Assembly (NCBI GenBank): GCA_902825985.1
Contig: CADEDC010000010.1
Span: 33,389-97,388, forward strand
Source: an uncultured Acidobacteriota bacterium
GTDB lineage: Bacteria; Acidobacteriota; Vicinamibacteria; Vicinamibacterales; CAVVIG01
DNA length: 64,000 nucleotides
Direction of reading: 5' to 3'
Shown here: one piece after another, positions 40,134 through 49,420 of the stretch
Numbering within the stretch: position 1 is the stretch's first letter
Layout: the number at the start of each line of letters is the position of its first letter
Made by a program: the position numbers and the translations under genes
The notes under the pieces: generated by a model
Seen by the model: the letters and a program-made list of their open reading frames with translations, nothing else
Databases searched by the model: none
What the model was told of the DNA's origin: nothing

Positions 40134-40664
40134 CTACCGCAGCGTATGCCCTTGCGGTGATTCGCCGACCTCCGGAATGGCAGCATAGATGGACGTCGTG
40201 TCCTCCCAGATCTGGCCGTTGGCGTTCAACGCGAAGAAGCGCGAGTTGGTCACCTCGATCGGATCGGCCGCGGCCTTGAAACCCTGACCACCCTCTCCCG
40301 CACCGAGACCGTTGCAGCTCGGCGGTGCCCCTGGATAGGCGGTCGCTTCCATGTGGATCGTGTAGCCGCTCTGGATGATGGTGTCGTCGCGCCCGAGCGT
40401 CGGGCTGATGTACGGTGCGTCGCTGGCGGGTGGCGGCGTGCCGAGCACCGTGAGGCGCGGGGCATAGAAGCCGCCGCCACAGGTGAGGGCGAACGTCAGC
40501 TGCGCGCTGTTGATCGTGCGCATCGAGCCAATGGCCGAGGCCGAGCCGGCCGCCTGGCGCGCCATCATCAGCCGGGGCATGGCGATCATCGACAGCAGAC
40601 CGATGAGGCCACAGACGAAGAGGATGTCGATGAGGGCAAAGCCCTTGGCATTGTGAATCCGCAC
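40134..40664 (-). CDS. type IV pilin-like protein (pseudopilin), paralog of the one at 11678
   Basis: Protein of 176 aa from GTG 40664, exactly the length of the pseudopilin at 11678-12208. The leader RIHNAKG precedes FALIDILFVCGLIGLLSMIAMP; position 5 is Asp where Glu is nearly universal in pilins. The head domain has two Cys (LTCGGGFYA and PPSCNGLG). GGAG lies eight bases before the GTG. ATG codons at 40718 and 40733 would give leaders of 26-31 residues. Divergent from the M48 protease; the 268 bp between hold a GATAAT box at 40880-40885 and nothing else recognised. Confidence 0.8.
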   Translation of the reverse strand: MRIHNAKGFALIDILFVCGLIGLLSMIAMPRLMMARQAAGSASAIGSMRTINSAQLTFALTCGGGFYAPRLTVLGTPPPASDAPYISPTLGRDDTIIQSGYTIHMEATAYPGAPPSCNGLGAGEGGQGFKAAADPIEVTNSRFFALNANGQIWEDTTSIYAAIPEVGESPQGHTLR

Positions 40665-40932
40665 GGTATAGGCTCCACGCACGGCATTGCAGGGCTCGTG
40701 CCGCCTCAGCTGGTGCATACAGGCGACTGCCATGCGCCTTGCCTGCACGGCACTTCGCATCCGCTCCACCTGACAAAAACTGACTTCGGCGCGACCGCCG
40801 GTGACAAATCGTGGCAGCCGCCGGCGCCGCGGCCGCCGACGCAGCCAGCGGGATGCCGCGCCAGGCTGGCGGAGTACGCGATAATCCGTGCAGCCCCCTC
40901 CGTGACCGGGGTCCCATTGCTGCGGCAACACC

Positions 40933-42324
<1,392 letters not shown>

Positions 42325-42544
42325 GCGTCGGCAGCTGATCAGTGCGGGTCAGGCTGCAGCCGACGCGGTCGTTGGGGCGGTCCACCCGGCCGTCCGTTGG
42401 GGAGGGCGCGGACCTCGCGGACCTCGCTGCGCCGGAGTGCCAATTGCGCCGCCCGGCCGCCTCGAGTTCCACAACGTCCTATGGAGCGAGTTTTGTAGAC
42501 GATCCTGGCAGATGCGGATCGTTCCCTTGTTCGCGGAGGTGTGT

Positions 42545-43069
42545 GTGCGTAATCGAGTGGTGTCAGTTCTCTTGTCCGGTGTGTTCCTGCTGGGGATTCT
42601 GGCCGCGCCAGCGACGGCCCAGCAGCCAACGTCAGCTCAGGAGTACGACCTGAGTGCGGCGGCATTGTACGACGCGGTGCTCAACGAATGGAATGAAGCG
42701 AGCAACGTCGGTATCCACTTCGACGTGTCGAAGCGATTCCTGCAGGGCACCACGATGAACGTTGCCGGCGTGGGCGAGGTCGGCTTCAACCACTTCGAGA
42801 ACTACACGCTATCCAGCTACTTCGGAGGTGTGCGGTTCGCCGGCAACTACAGCGCGCGATTCTCGCCGTTCGCGCAGTTCCTGCTCGGCGCCGAGCACTG
42901 CTGTGATTCGACGAACTTCGCCATCCAGCCGGGCGTCGGTGTCGACGTCCCGTGGAAGCCGCAGTTCGCCATTCGCGGCCAGGTGGACTGGCGCCATGTG
43001 TATACCGACCTCGATGATGCCGACGGCCTCCGCATCTCGGTGGGCGTGGTCTTCCCGCTGAACCGGTAG
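42545..43069 (+). CDS. outer-membrane beta-barrel protein
   Basis: Protein of 174 aa with a signal peptide (VVSVLLSGVFLLGILAAPATAQQ) and alternating beta-strands, ending VGVVFPLNR. The family is unrecognised. Two adjacent Cys (AEHCCDST) are unusual for a barrel. GTG 42545 is chosen because GGAGG (42535-42539) lies five bases upstream; the frame is open further upstream but lacks a start signal. Confidence 0.7.
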   Translation: MRNRVVSVLLSGVFLLGILAAPATAQQPTSAQEYDLSAAALYDAVLNEWNEASNVGIHFDVSKRFLQGTTMNVAGVGEVGFNHFENYTLSSYFGGVRFAGNYSARFSPFAQFLLGAEHCCDSTNFAIQPGVGVDVPWKPQFAIRGQVDWRHVYTDLDDADGLRISVGVVFPLNR

Positions 43070-43087
43070 GGCTGCCCGTCTCGTGGT

Positions 43088-43115
43088 TCAGAGCGGAGCG
43101 ACGCCTCCGCTCTGA
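43088..43115 (+). terminator. strong stem-loop after the barrel protein gene
   Basis: TCAGAGCGGAG and CTCCGCTCTGA form a perfect 11-bp stem with a CGACGC loop, 18 bp after the stop codon. The following sequence is CTTCCC rather than a T-tract. Confidence 0.6.
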
Positions 43116-43243
43116 CTTCCCCGCCACCGGCGCACGGTGTCCACGTCGGCCCACGCCGGGTCTTCTCTGCCTCCTGTCGAGTTGGCGCCGCGCCTCAAGC
43201 GTCTTATGCTTGAGATCTCCCAGCCCCCTCGGGAGGAGGGCTC

Positions 43244-43855
43244 ATGACATCACAACTTCGTCGATTCGGCCTCGTACTCGCGCTGTCTCTCGGCACCCTG
43301 CCGGTCGCGGTCGCACCGGCGCACGCGCAGGCGGCGGAAGGGGTCGGCATCGGCATCAAGGGCGGTCTGCTCTTCAACACGCTCGACTTCGGGGCCAACC
43401 AGGACTTCCTGACGAACAAGACCGGGCTGATCGGCGGCCTGTTCATCGGCGGGAACCGGGGTGGGCTGGTGGGCATCGAAGCGGACATCTTCTACGCGCG
43501 CAAGGGCGGCGCCGGCGCCGGCGCGAACCCAGACCTCGACATCCACATGCTCGAGATTCCCGTGCTGCTGCGGCTGAATGCCGGGTCGCGCAGCCTGAGC
43601 GGCGTTCAGTTGTACGGCCTCGCCGGTCCGGCGATGGACTTCCGGCTCAAGTCGGATTTCGGCGGCATCGACATCATCGACTTCACCCAGGGATATGACG
43701 TGAACCTGGTCTTCGGCGGCGGCGTCGAGATCACGCGGTTCCTGGCCGAGGTCCGCTACAATCACGGGCTGCGGAACATCTCGAAGGACTTCTCCGCGAG
43801 CGAGGAGATCCGGACGCGCGCCTGGGCGCTGCTGATCGGCGTCCGCTTCAACTAG
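43244..43855 (+). CDS. outer-membrane beta-barrel protein (PorT/OmpX-like)
   Basis: Protein of 203 aa with a signal peptide cut after AHAQA. Features of the outer-membrane beta-barrel family are GIGIKGGLLFNTLDF, GLVGIEADIFYARKGG, LEIPVLLRLNAG, and a C-terminal strand LLIGVRFN. Eight strands are plausible. GGGAGGAGGG just before the ATG is a strong ribosome-binding site. Function unknown. Confidence 0.8.
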   Translation: MTSQLRRFGLVLALSLGTLPVAVAPAHAQAAEGVGIGIKGGLLFNTLDFGANQDFLTNKTGLIGGLFIGGNRGGLVGIEADIFYARKGGAGAGANPDLDIHMLEIPVLLRLNAGSRSLSGVQLYGLAGPAMDFRLKSDFGGIDIIDFTQGYDVNLVFGGGVEITRFLAEVRYNHGLRNISKDFSASEEIRTRAWALLIGVRFN

Positions 43856-43908
43856 CAGCCGTACGGCGGGCGTCCACGAGCGGACTCCGCGCGTCTGCCG
43901 ACATCACC

Positions 43909-45030
43909 ATGCCTCCACATCCGGACTGGGCGCGGGTCACGCTGGCACTGGCGGCGGTCGTCGTGATCGCCTACCTGCTGGCGAAGTTCGCCGGCCGTCT
44001 CGCCCGCAGCGCCCTGGTCACCATCGTCCGCCGCGACGGCCCGCTGCAGGCGATTGGCGCCGCCGTCCATCACCCGATCCGCATCATCCGCTTCGCCGTA
44101 TTCGCCGCCGTGGTGCTGGCCTTGACGATGCCGGCGCTGGAGCTGGCCGGTGTCGAAACCACCGTCGGCCTGACGTCGCGGACGCTGACGGCATGGGTGT
44201 TCGGCTCGGGATTGCGGATCCTCATCATCGGCATCCTGACCTACGCGCTGCTGCGCATCATCGCCGCGACGTCGCGGCGGCTCGAAGACGAGATGGGCCA
44301 GGCGACATCGGCCGACATGATGGAGCGGCTGAAACGCGCCCGCACGGTCAGCCGGCTGGTGCAGAACGCGCTGACCGTCCTGGTGGTGAGCATCGCCGGC
44401 CTGATGGTGCTGCACGAGCTTCAGGTCGACATCATGCCGATCCTGACGGGGGCCGGCATCGTCGGCCTCGCGGTCGGCTTCGGCGCCCAGACGCTGGTGA
44501 AGGACCTGATCGCCGGCTTCTTCCTGACGCTCGAGAATCAGGTACGGGTCGGCGACGTGGCCGTGATCAACGGGACCGGCGGTCTGGTGGAGGAGATCAA
44601 TCTGCGCACCATCGTGCTGCGCGACTCGGACGGCACCGTGCACATCTTTCCGAACGGCTCGATCGACCGCCTGGCGAACCGGACGATCGACTTCTCGTAC
44701 GCGGTCGTCGACGTCGGGGTCGGCTACGGCGAGGATCCGGACCGCATCGACGGGCTGCTGCGCCAGGTCGCCGCCACGGTGGCCGGCGATCCGGCGCTCG
44801 CGACCGTGCTGCTGGAACCGGCGGAGGTGCAGGGAATCGAGGCCTTCGAAGAGACGCGCATGATCATGCGCGTGCGCGTCAAGACACTGCCGCTGCGCCA
44901 GTGGGACGTCGCCCGTCAGCTCCGCCGGCACATCGTCAAGACGTTCGATGCGCACGGCATCGTCATGCCGGCCCGCCCGGCGCCAACCGTGGTCATCAGG
45001 TCGGAGGATCGCGACACCCCGACCGCCTGA
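43909..45030 (+). CDS. small-conductance mechanosensitive channel, MscS family
   Basis: Inner-membrane channel of 373 aa. Three or four N-terminal helices are followed by the pore helix and MscS core (GIVGLAVGFGAQTLVKDLIAGFFL), the beta domain (VRVGDVAVINGTGGLVEEINLRTIVLRDSDGTVHIFPNG), and the C-terminal alpha/beta part. Opens on membrane tension to release solutes at hypo-osmotic shock. Longer than E. coli MscS (286 aa) because of extra N-terminal helices. Confidence 0.92.
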   Translation: MPPHPDWARVTLALAAVVVIAYLLAKFAGRLARSALVTIVRRDGPLQAIGAAVHHPIRIIRFAVFAAVVLALTMPALELAGVETTVGLTSRTLTAWVFGSGLRILIIGILTYALLRIIAATSRRLEDEMGQATSADMMERLKRARTVSRLVQNALTVLVVSIAGLMVLHELQVDIMPILTGAGIVGLAVGFGAQTLVKDLIAGFFLTLENQVRVGDVAVINGTGGLVEEINLRTIVLRDSDGTVHIFPNGSIDRLANRTIDFSYAVVDVGVGYGEDPDRIDGLLRQVAATVAGDPALATVLLEPAEVQGIEAFEETRMIMRVRVKTLPLRQWDVARQLRRHIVKTFDAHGIVMPARPAPTVVIRSEDRDTPTA

Positions 45031-45180
45031 TTGCGCCCGCACTTACGGATTTGTGCGGCACCGGCGCGACTTGCAATCGCCCGGGCCCGCGGCCGTCGCG
45101 GCACATCCCGCCACGTCGCGGCGTTGCGCTGCGTCGCACGGCGGAATCCCGGCTCGATGTTTGTAATCGTCGGGGTCGAA

Positions 45181-45203
45181 CGCGGCCGTGTGAGACGGCC
45201 GCG
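45181..45203. promoter_or_regulatory. stem-loop upstream of a hypothetical gene
   Basis: CGCGGCCGT and ACGGCCGCG form a perfect 9-bp stem around GTGAG, 33 bp before ATG 45237. It could terminate the MscS transcript or act in the leader of the next gene. Confidence 0.4.
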
Positions 45204-45236
45204 GTCGCTCAACATCGTGTCTGTCCCCTGACGCCC

Positions 45237-45674
45237 ATGAGCACCCCGACTCCGGTTGCCGCCGCCCCACTCCCGACGACGTCGCCTCGTTTTCTCGAGG
45301 TCGATGACCGCGTTCCGGCACCGCTGCGCAAACTGCTGGACGAAGCCGACGGCTGCCTGGACATGGCCTTCACCACCGGGGGGACCGCGGTGGCGCGGAC
45401 GGCGGTGCGGACGATCGTCCAGATGGAGCATGCCGATGCCTCGGACTACGCGACCAGCCTGCTGACGTTGAGCGAGAAGCATCCGGCCGTGGCGCCGGCG
45501 CTCTTCCAGATCCTGGCGATGCTCGGGTCCGGTGAGGAGCCGCTCACGCAGGATGCGCTTCGCGCGCTGATTGTCGCAGTCAAGGCGATCGTGTACGAGA
45601 TCTACGTGCTCGGCGCCGAGCGGGTGGAACGTCTGATGTACGTGCACCAGCTGGTCGAAGCGCTCAAGCGCTGA
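45237..45674 (+). CDS. hypothetical alpha-helical protein
   Basis: Protein of 145 aa, soluble and almost all helical after a Pro/Ala N-terminal tail (LRKLLDEADGCLDMAF, DALRALIVAVKAIVYEIYVLGAERVERLMYVHQLVEALKR). No recognised family. It begins after a stem-loop and ends in a strong stem-loop, so it is probably a single-gene transcription unit. Confidence 0.62.
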   Translation: MSTPTPVAAAPLPTTSPRFLEVDDRVPAPLRKLLDEADGCLDMAFTTGGTAVARTAVRTIVQMEHADASDYATSLLTLSEKHPAVAPALFQILAMLGSGEEPLTQDALRALIVAVKAIVYEIYVLGAERVERLMYVHQLVEALKR

Positions 45675-45690
45675 AGTCCCCGCAGCACCG

Positions 45691-45722
45691 GGTTGCCGCC
45701 GGCGACAACGCCGCCGGCAACC
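45691..45722 (+). terminator. strong stem-loop terminator
   Basis: GGTTGCCGCCGGCG and CGCCGCCGGCAACC form a 14-bp stem with one mismatch and an ACAA loop, 16 bp after the stop of the hypothetical gene. No T-tract. Confidence 0.6.
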
Positions 45723-45876
45723 GCCTGGCCGGCACGCCGGCGCCCCCGTTGCTTCCTGTTCCCTCCCTGCCGCCCTCGTAGTGTGTCGTTGACGGTTCCG
45801 CCGCGGTCGGGCCCGGCCGCGGCGGACGCCCGCGGTCCCGAGCGGCGGAGCGACGGGAATCGGCTTAAGATGATCC

Positions 45877-47211
45877 GTGCAAAAAAGTGCTATGAAGCTC
45901 GCGGCATCCATCCTGTTCGCGTGCGCCATGTCAGGGGCGGCGCTCGGCGCGGCGAACTGGCCGCAGTTTCGTGGTCCGGAAGCCGGCGTCGCCGCCGACG
46001 ACCCGCGGCTGCCGGAGAGCTGGAGCACCACCGAGAACGTCGCCTGGAAGTCGGCCGTCGCCGGATCCGGCTGGAGCTCGCCCGTGGTCTGGGGCGACCA
46101 CGTCTTCCTGACGGCCGCCGTCACCGCCACCGATGCCGAACGACCGAAGCCGGGCCTCTATCTGGGCACGTTCATCACGCAACCCAAGGGCGAGTACCGC
46201 TGGAAGGTCTACGACTACGACTTTCGCAGCGGCCGGCTGCGGTGGGAGCGCGAGGTGAAAGCCGCCGTTCCGAGCGGTGCGAAGCACCTGAAGAACAGCT
46301 ACGCCTCGGAGACCCCGGTCACCGACGGCCAGCGGGTCTACGCGTATTTTGCCAACGTCGGTCTCTTCGTCTTCGACATGAACGGCACGCCGTTGTGGTC
46401 GAAGCCGATGGGCCCGTACACGATGCGCAACGGGTGGGGGTCCGGCGCGTCGCCGGTGCTGCACGGCGATCGCGTCTACGTGGTGAACGACAACGACGAC
46501 AGTTCGTTCATCGTCGCCTACCACAAGGTGAGCGGCGCCGAAGTGTGGCGGGTCGCACGGAAGGAGGGGTCGAACTGGTCGACTCCCTTCATCTGGGAGC
46601 ACGACGCGCGTACCGAAATCGTGACCGCCGGGTCGGACCGCACGCGGTCCTATGGGCTCGACGGGACATTGCTCTGGGAACTGAGCGGGATGTCGACGAT
46701 TGCGATTCCGACGCCGTTCGCGCGGCACGGCCTGTTGTATGTCTCGTCCGGGTACGTCGCCGACCAGCTGCGGCCGACGTATGCCATCCGTCCCGGGGCG
46801 AGCGGCGACATCTCTCTGAAACCGGGCGAGACGTCGAACGCATCCATCGCGTGGTCACATCCGACGCTCGGGCCGTACAATCCGACGCCGCTCGTCTACG
46901 GCGACTATCTCTACACGCTGTACGACCGCGGGTTCCTCACCTGCCACGACGCACGGACCGGTCGCGAGGTCTACGGTCGCCAGCGGATCTCCGCGGAGTC
47001 CACCGGCTTCACGTCGTCGCCGTGGGCCTATAACGGCAAGATCTTCCTGATGAGCGAGGATGGCGACACGTTTGTCATCCAGGCAGGTCCCGAGTACAAG
47101 GTGCTGGCCAAGAACCCGCTGTCGGAGCTGACCCTCGCCACTCCGGCGGTGGCCGATCACAGCCTGGTGGTCAGGACGGCATCGAGTCTGTATCGCATTG
47201 CCAGGCCCTGA
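45877..47211 (+). CDS. exported PQQ-like beta-propeller protein
   Basis: Protein of 444 aa with a signal peptide (MKLAASILFACAMSGAALG). It carries beta-propeller repeats of the outer-membrane assembly/quinoprotein type: NWPQFRGPEAG, GWSSPVVWGDHVFLTAAV, ETPVTDGQRVYAYFANVGLFVFDMNG, and TPLVYGDYLYTLYDRGFLTCHDARTG. Lacks obvious dehydrogenase catalytic residues, so more likely a scaffold or sensor. GTG 45877 follows TAAGAT (45866-45871) by five bases; ATG 45892 is an alternative start without a Shine-Dalgarno sequence. Confidence 0.82.
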   Translation: MQKSAMKLAASILFACAMSGAALGAANWPQFRGPEAGVAADDPRLPESWSTTENVAWKSAVAGSGWSSPVVWGDHVFLTAAVTATDAERPKPGLYLGTFITQPKGEYRWKVYDYDFRSGRLRWEREVKAAVPSGAKHLKNSYASETPVTDGQRVYAYFANVGLFVFDMNGTPLWSKPMGPYTMRNGWGSGASPVLHGDRVYVVNDNDDSSFIVAYHKVSGAEVWRVARKEGSNWSTPFIWEHDARTEIVTAGSDRTRSYGLDGTLLWELSGMSTIAIPTPFARHGLLYVSSGYVADQLRPTYAIRPGASGDISLKPGETSNASIAWSHPTLGPYNPTPLVYGDYLYTLYDRGFLTCHDARTGREVYGRQRISAESTGFTSSPWAYNGKIFLMSEDGDTFVIQAGPEYKVLAKNPLSELTLATPAVADHSLVVRTASSLYRIARP

Positions 47212-47220
47212 GCGCACGAC

Positions 47221-47622
47221 TCACTGCGGCGGCGCGACCAGCGGCATCACGGCATCCAGGTGCGCGCGGGCGTCGTCGAACGTGAGGCGGGCGCGCGCCT
47301 CGGCGAACGTCAGCCAGGCGCGCTCGCGGGTTTCGTCCGCCGGCGCCTCCCCTTCGAACCACACCAGGTAGTAGGACACCTGCACGTCGCGGGTGCCGAG
47401 TGCGTAGGTCGAGACGCCGACGAGCGCGGCCGCCCGGCCAGTGACGCCGCCCTCCTCCCGCAATTCCCTGACCGCCGCCGTCGGCGCGTCCTCACCGGGA
47501 TCGATATGCCCCTTCGGGAAGATCCAGTCGTCCGGATTCCTCCTGGCGCGCACGATGAAGACTTCGGGTTCGCCGTTGCGAAGGCGGACGGCAATCGCGC
47601 CGGCCTGCAGGACCCGTGTCAT
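47221..47622 (-). CDS. Nudix hydrolase
   Basis: Protein of 133 aa. A perfect Nudix box spans residues 38-60 (GHIDPGED to REEGGV, G-x5-E-x7-REL-x-EE-x-GV). Family members hydrolyse nucleoside diphosphate-linked compounds; the FPKGHIDPGE context is common in diadenosine polyphosphate hydrolases, an inference. ATG 47622 overlaps the stop of a short upstream ORF (ATGA). A start at ATG 47697 would place it within the -10 box. Confidence 0.88.
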   Translation of the reverse strand: MTRVLQAGAIAVRLRNGEPEVFIVRARRNPDDWIFPKGHIDPGEDAPTAAVRELREEGGVTGRAAALVGVSTYALGTRDVQVSYYLVWFEGEAPADETRERAWLTFAEARARLTFDDARAHLDAVMPLVAPPQ

Positions 47623-47690
47623 GGCGCCGTCGATGTCCGGGCCATCCGCCGAGGCTGACAGGAGGGCGACAGGGCTTGGAGACAGTCCAT
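47619..47690 (-). CDS. candidate leaderless upstream ORF coupled to the Nudix gene (23 codons)
   Basis: ATG 47690 lies five bases after TAGAAT (47701-47696). The frame codes for 23 residues (MDCLQALSPSCQP then RRMARTSTAP) and ends in TGA overlapping the Nudix ATG (ATGA). The overlap is the same geometry as real operon junctions here. The peptide itself looks non-conserved; its act of translation may set Nudix expression. Confidence 0.4.
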   Translation of the reverse strand: MDCLQALSPSCQPRRMARTSTAP

Positions 47691-47695
47691 ACGTC

Positions 47696-47701
47696 ATTCT
47701 A
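47696..47701 (-). promoter_or_regulatory. -10 box of the Nudix transcription unit
   Basis: TAGAAT on the minus strand, five bases before ATG 47690. No -35 match is evident. Confidence 0.45.
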
Positions 47702-47777
47702 AGCCCGGCTGTCTCACCCTCCGCTCAGCTGGCCCCGGCATGGCTCGTCCGGGGTCCTCGGGCGACCGTCCGAATCC

Positions 47778-47954
47778 GTGCCGCTGCGCGACCGCTTGAC
47801 GTACGGCGTAGAGTACTCGGACGCGACGCTGGCGGCGCTGCGTGCCGTGCGTCCGCGCCTGCTGGAACGCTACCGACAGATGAGCGACGAGGCTTTGATG
47901 GTTCACGGAATCGTGCTCGCGGCCCGCAAGCCAGCGGTCCGCGCCAACAATTGA
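47778..47954 (+). pseudogene. fragment resembling a methyltransferase C-terminus
   Basis: Open frame of 58 residues beginning GTG (VPLRDRLTYGVEYSDATLAA and on to RYRQMSDEALMVHGIVLAARK). The LRDRLTYG and MSDEALMVHGIVLAARK stretches look like the C-terminal end of a SAM-dependent methyltransferase-type protein. The frame upstream is open to 47703 but has no start or catalytic domain. No ribosome-binding site. Probably a decayed gene remnant; a small real protein cannot be excluded. Confidence 0.35.
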
Positions 47955-47982
47955 TCGTCCGATCACCATCCCGGGAGAGGCC

Positions 47983-48438
47983 ATGACTGTGCAGGACGTA
48001 ATCGGTTCCCGCAGCGACGTCTACTCCGTCTCCGAGGACCTCACCGTGCATCACGCCGCACGGTATCTGCGCGACCGCGAGGTGCGCGCGGTCGGTGTCG
48101 TCGACGTCCACGGCCAGATCGTCGGCGTCGTCTCACAGAGCGACATTTCCGACAAGGTGGCGGCCGAGAACAAGTGTCCGGCGTGGATGCGGGTCCACGA
48201 CATCATGAGCACGTCGCTCGTCGCCGTCTCCCCGTGCGAACCGGTCAACGCCTGCCTGCGCCTGATGGAACAGCATGGCATCTACCACCTGCTCGTCATC
48301 GACGAACGCGCCGATCCGCGGCGCCGCTTTCGCGGCATGCTGTCCATCAGCGACGTGCTGCGGGTGATTGCGGTGGACGAGAAATCGCGTGCCGACCTGC
48401 TCGAGGCGTTTGCCTTCGAGCGCGTCTCGATCTCGTAG
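47983..48438 (+). CDS. CBS-domain protein
   Basis: Protein of 151 aa made of two CBS domains (about 5-65: VSEDLTVHHAARYLRDREVRAVGVVD; about 72-140: VSPCEPVNACLRLMEQHGIYHLLVID). CBS pairs bind adenine nucleotides or SAM and usually regulate a partner. No other domain is attached. GGGAG upstream of the ATG. Convergent with hflC. Confidence 0.88.
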   Translation: MTVQDVIGSRSDVYSVSEDLTVHHAARYLRDREVRAVGVVDVHGQIVGVVSQSDISDKVAAENKCPAWMRVHDIMSTSLVAVSPCEPVNACLRLMEQHGIYHLLVIDERADPRRRFRGMLSISDVLRVIAVDEKSRADLLEAFAFERVSIS

Positions 48439-48490
48439 CCGGTCCGGGTCGGGAGCGGCCGCAGCGCCGGCGTGCCGCGTCGCCCGACCG

Positions 48491-49420
48491 CTATCGCGGA
48501 CGCTGCAGGAAGCGGAGGAACTCGCTGTCCGTGTCCATGATCAGCGTGGTGCCGGCATCCAGGGTCTTCTCGTAGGTCTCGAGCGATCGCGTGAAGGAGA
48601 AGAACTCGGCGTCGCGCCCGTAGGCCGCCGCGTAGATGTCGGTGGCCTCGGCATCAGCCGTGCCGCGCAACTCCTCCGCCGCCTTGAATGCTTCGGACTG
48701 GATCCGCTGGAGATCCCGCTCGCGCTCGCCGCGGATGCGGGCCGCTTCGCCCTGGCCTTCCGACCGGTACAACTCGGCAATGCGCTGCCGCTCGGCAATC
48801 ATCCGCGCGAAGACGTCCCGCTGCACCTCGTCGACGTAGTTGATGCGTTTGATGCGGAGGTCGAGCAGCACGATGCCGAGGTCGGCCGTGCGGCCGGCGG
48901 CGCGCTCGAGGATTTCACGCGACACGCTCTCGCGCCCCTTCTCGATGATATTGAGGATGACCTCTTCCTCTTCCGCCTCGATCGGGATGTCATCGCGGTT
49001 GCGATTGCTGTTGCGCACCAGTTCGATGAGATCGTAGCGGGCGACCGCGTTGCGCGTCTCACCATCGAGAATGTCGTCGAGCCGGGATTGCGCACCCCGC
49101 TCGTCGCGCAGCCGCTGGAAGAACAGCAGCGGGTCGACGATCCGCCAGCGCGCGTAGGTGTCGACCCAGATGAACCGCTTGTCCCGGGTCGGCACCTGGT
49201 TCGGACTGCCGTCCCACTCGAGGAAGCGCTTGTCGAAGTAGTTGGCCTGCTGGACGAACGGCACCTTGAAGTGCAGCCCGGGCTCGGCGATTGGCGCGCC
49301 AATCGGGTCGCCGAACTGCGTGATGATGACCTGGTCCGCTTCACCGACGATGAACGTGGCAGACGAGGCGACGACGAGCCCGACGAGCAGGGCGACGGCG
49401 ACCAGAGACGTCCGGGTCAT
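48491..49420 (-). CDS. hflC: HflC, membrane protease FtsH modulator subunit
   Basis: SPFH/prohibitin-family protein of 309 aa. An N-terminal membrane helix (LVAVALLVGLVVASSATFIV) is followed by the SPFH domain (VIITQFGDPIGAPIAEPGLHFKVPF) and a coiled coil (MIAERQRIAELYRSEGQGEAARIRGERERDL). It forms a cage with HflK around FtsH. ATGA overlap with hflK. Confidence 0.93.
   Translation of the reverse strand: MTRTSLVAVALLVGLVVASSATFIVGEADQVIITQFGDPIGAPIAEPGLHFKVPFVQQANYFDKRFLEWDGSPNQVPTRDKRFIWVDTYARWRIVDPLLFFQRLRDERGAQSRLDDILDGETRNAVARYDLIELVRNSNRNRDDIPIEAEEEEVILNIIEKGRESVSREILERAAGRTADLGIVLLDLRIKRINYVDEVQRDVFARMIAERQRIAELYRSEGQGEAARIRGERERDLQRIQSEAFKAAEELRGTADAEATDIYAAAYGRDAEFFSFTRSLETYEKTLDAGTTLIMDTDSEFLRFLQRPR

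Noticed and set aside
40880..40932. Leaderless start of the M48 protease from the GATAAT at 40880
   Set aside because: The nearest GTG is only two bases after the box and hits a stop after five codons, so the protease must be read from ATG 40933 on a transcript with a leader.
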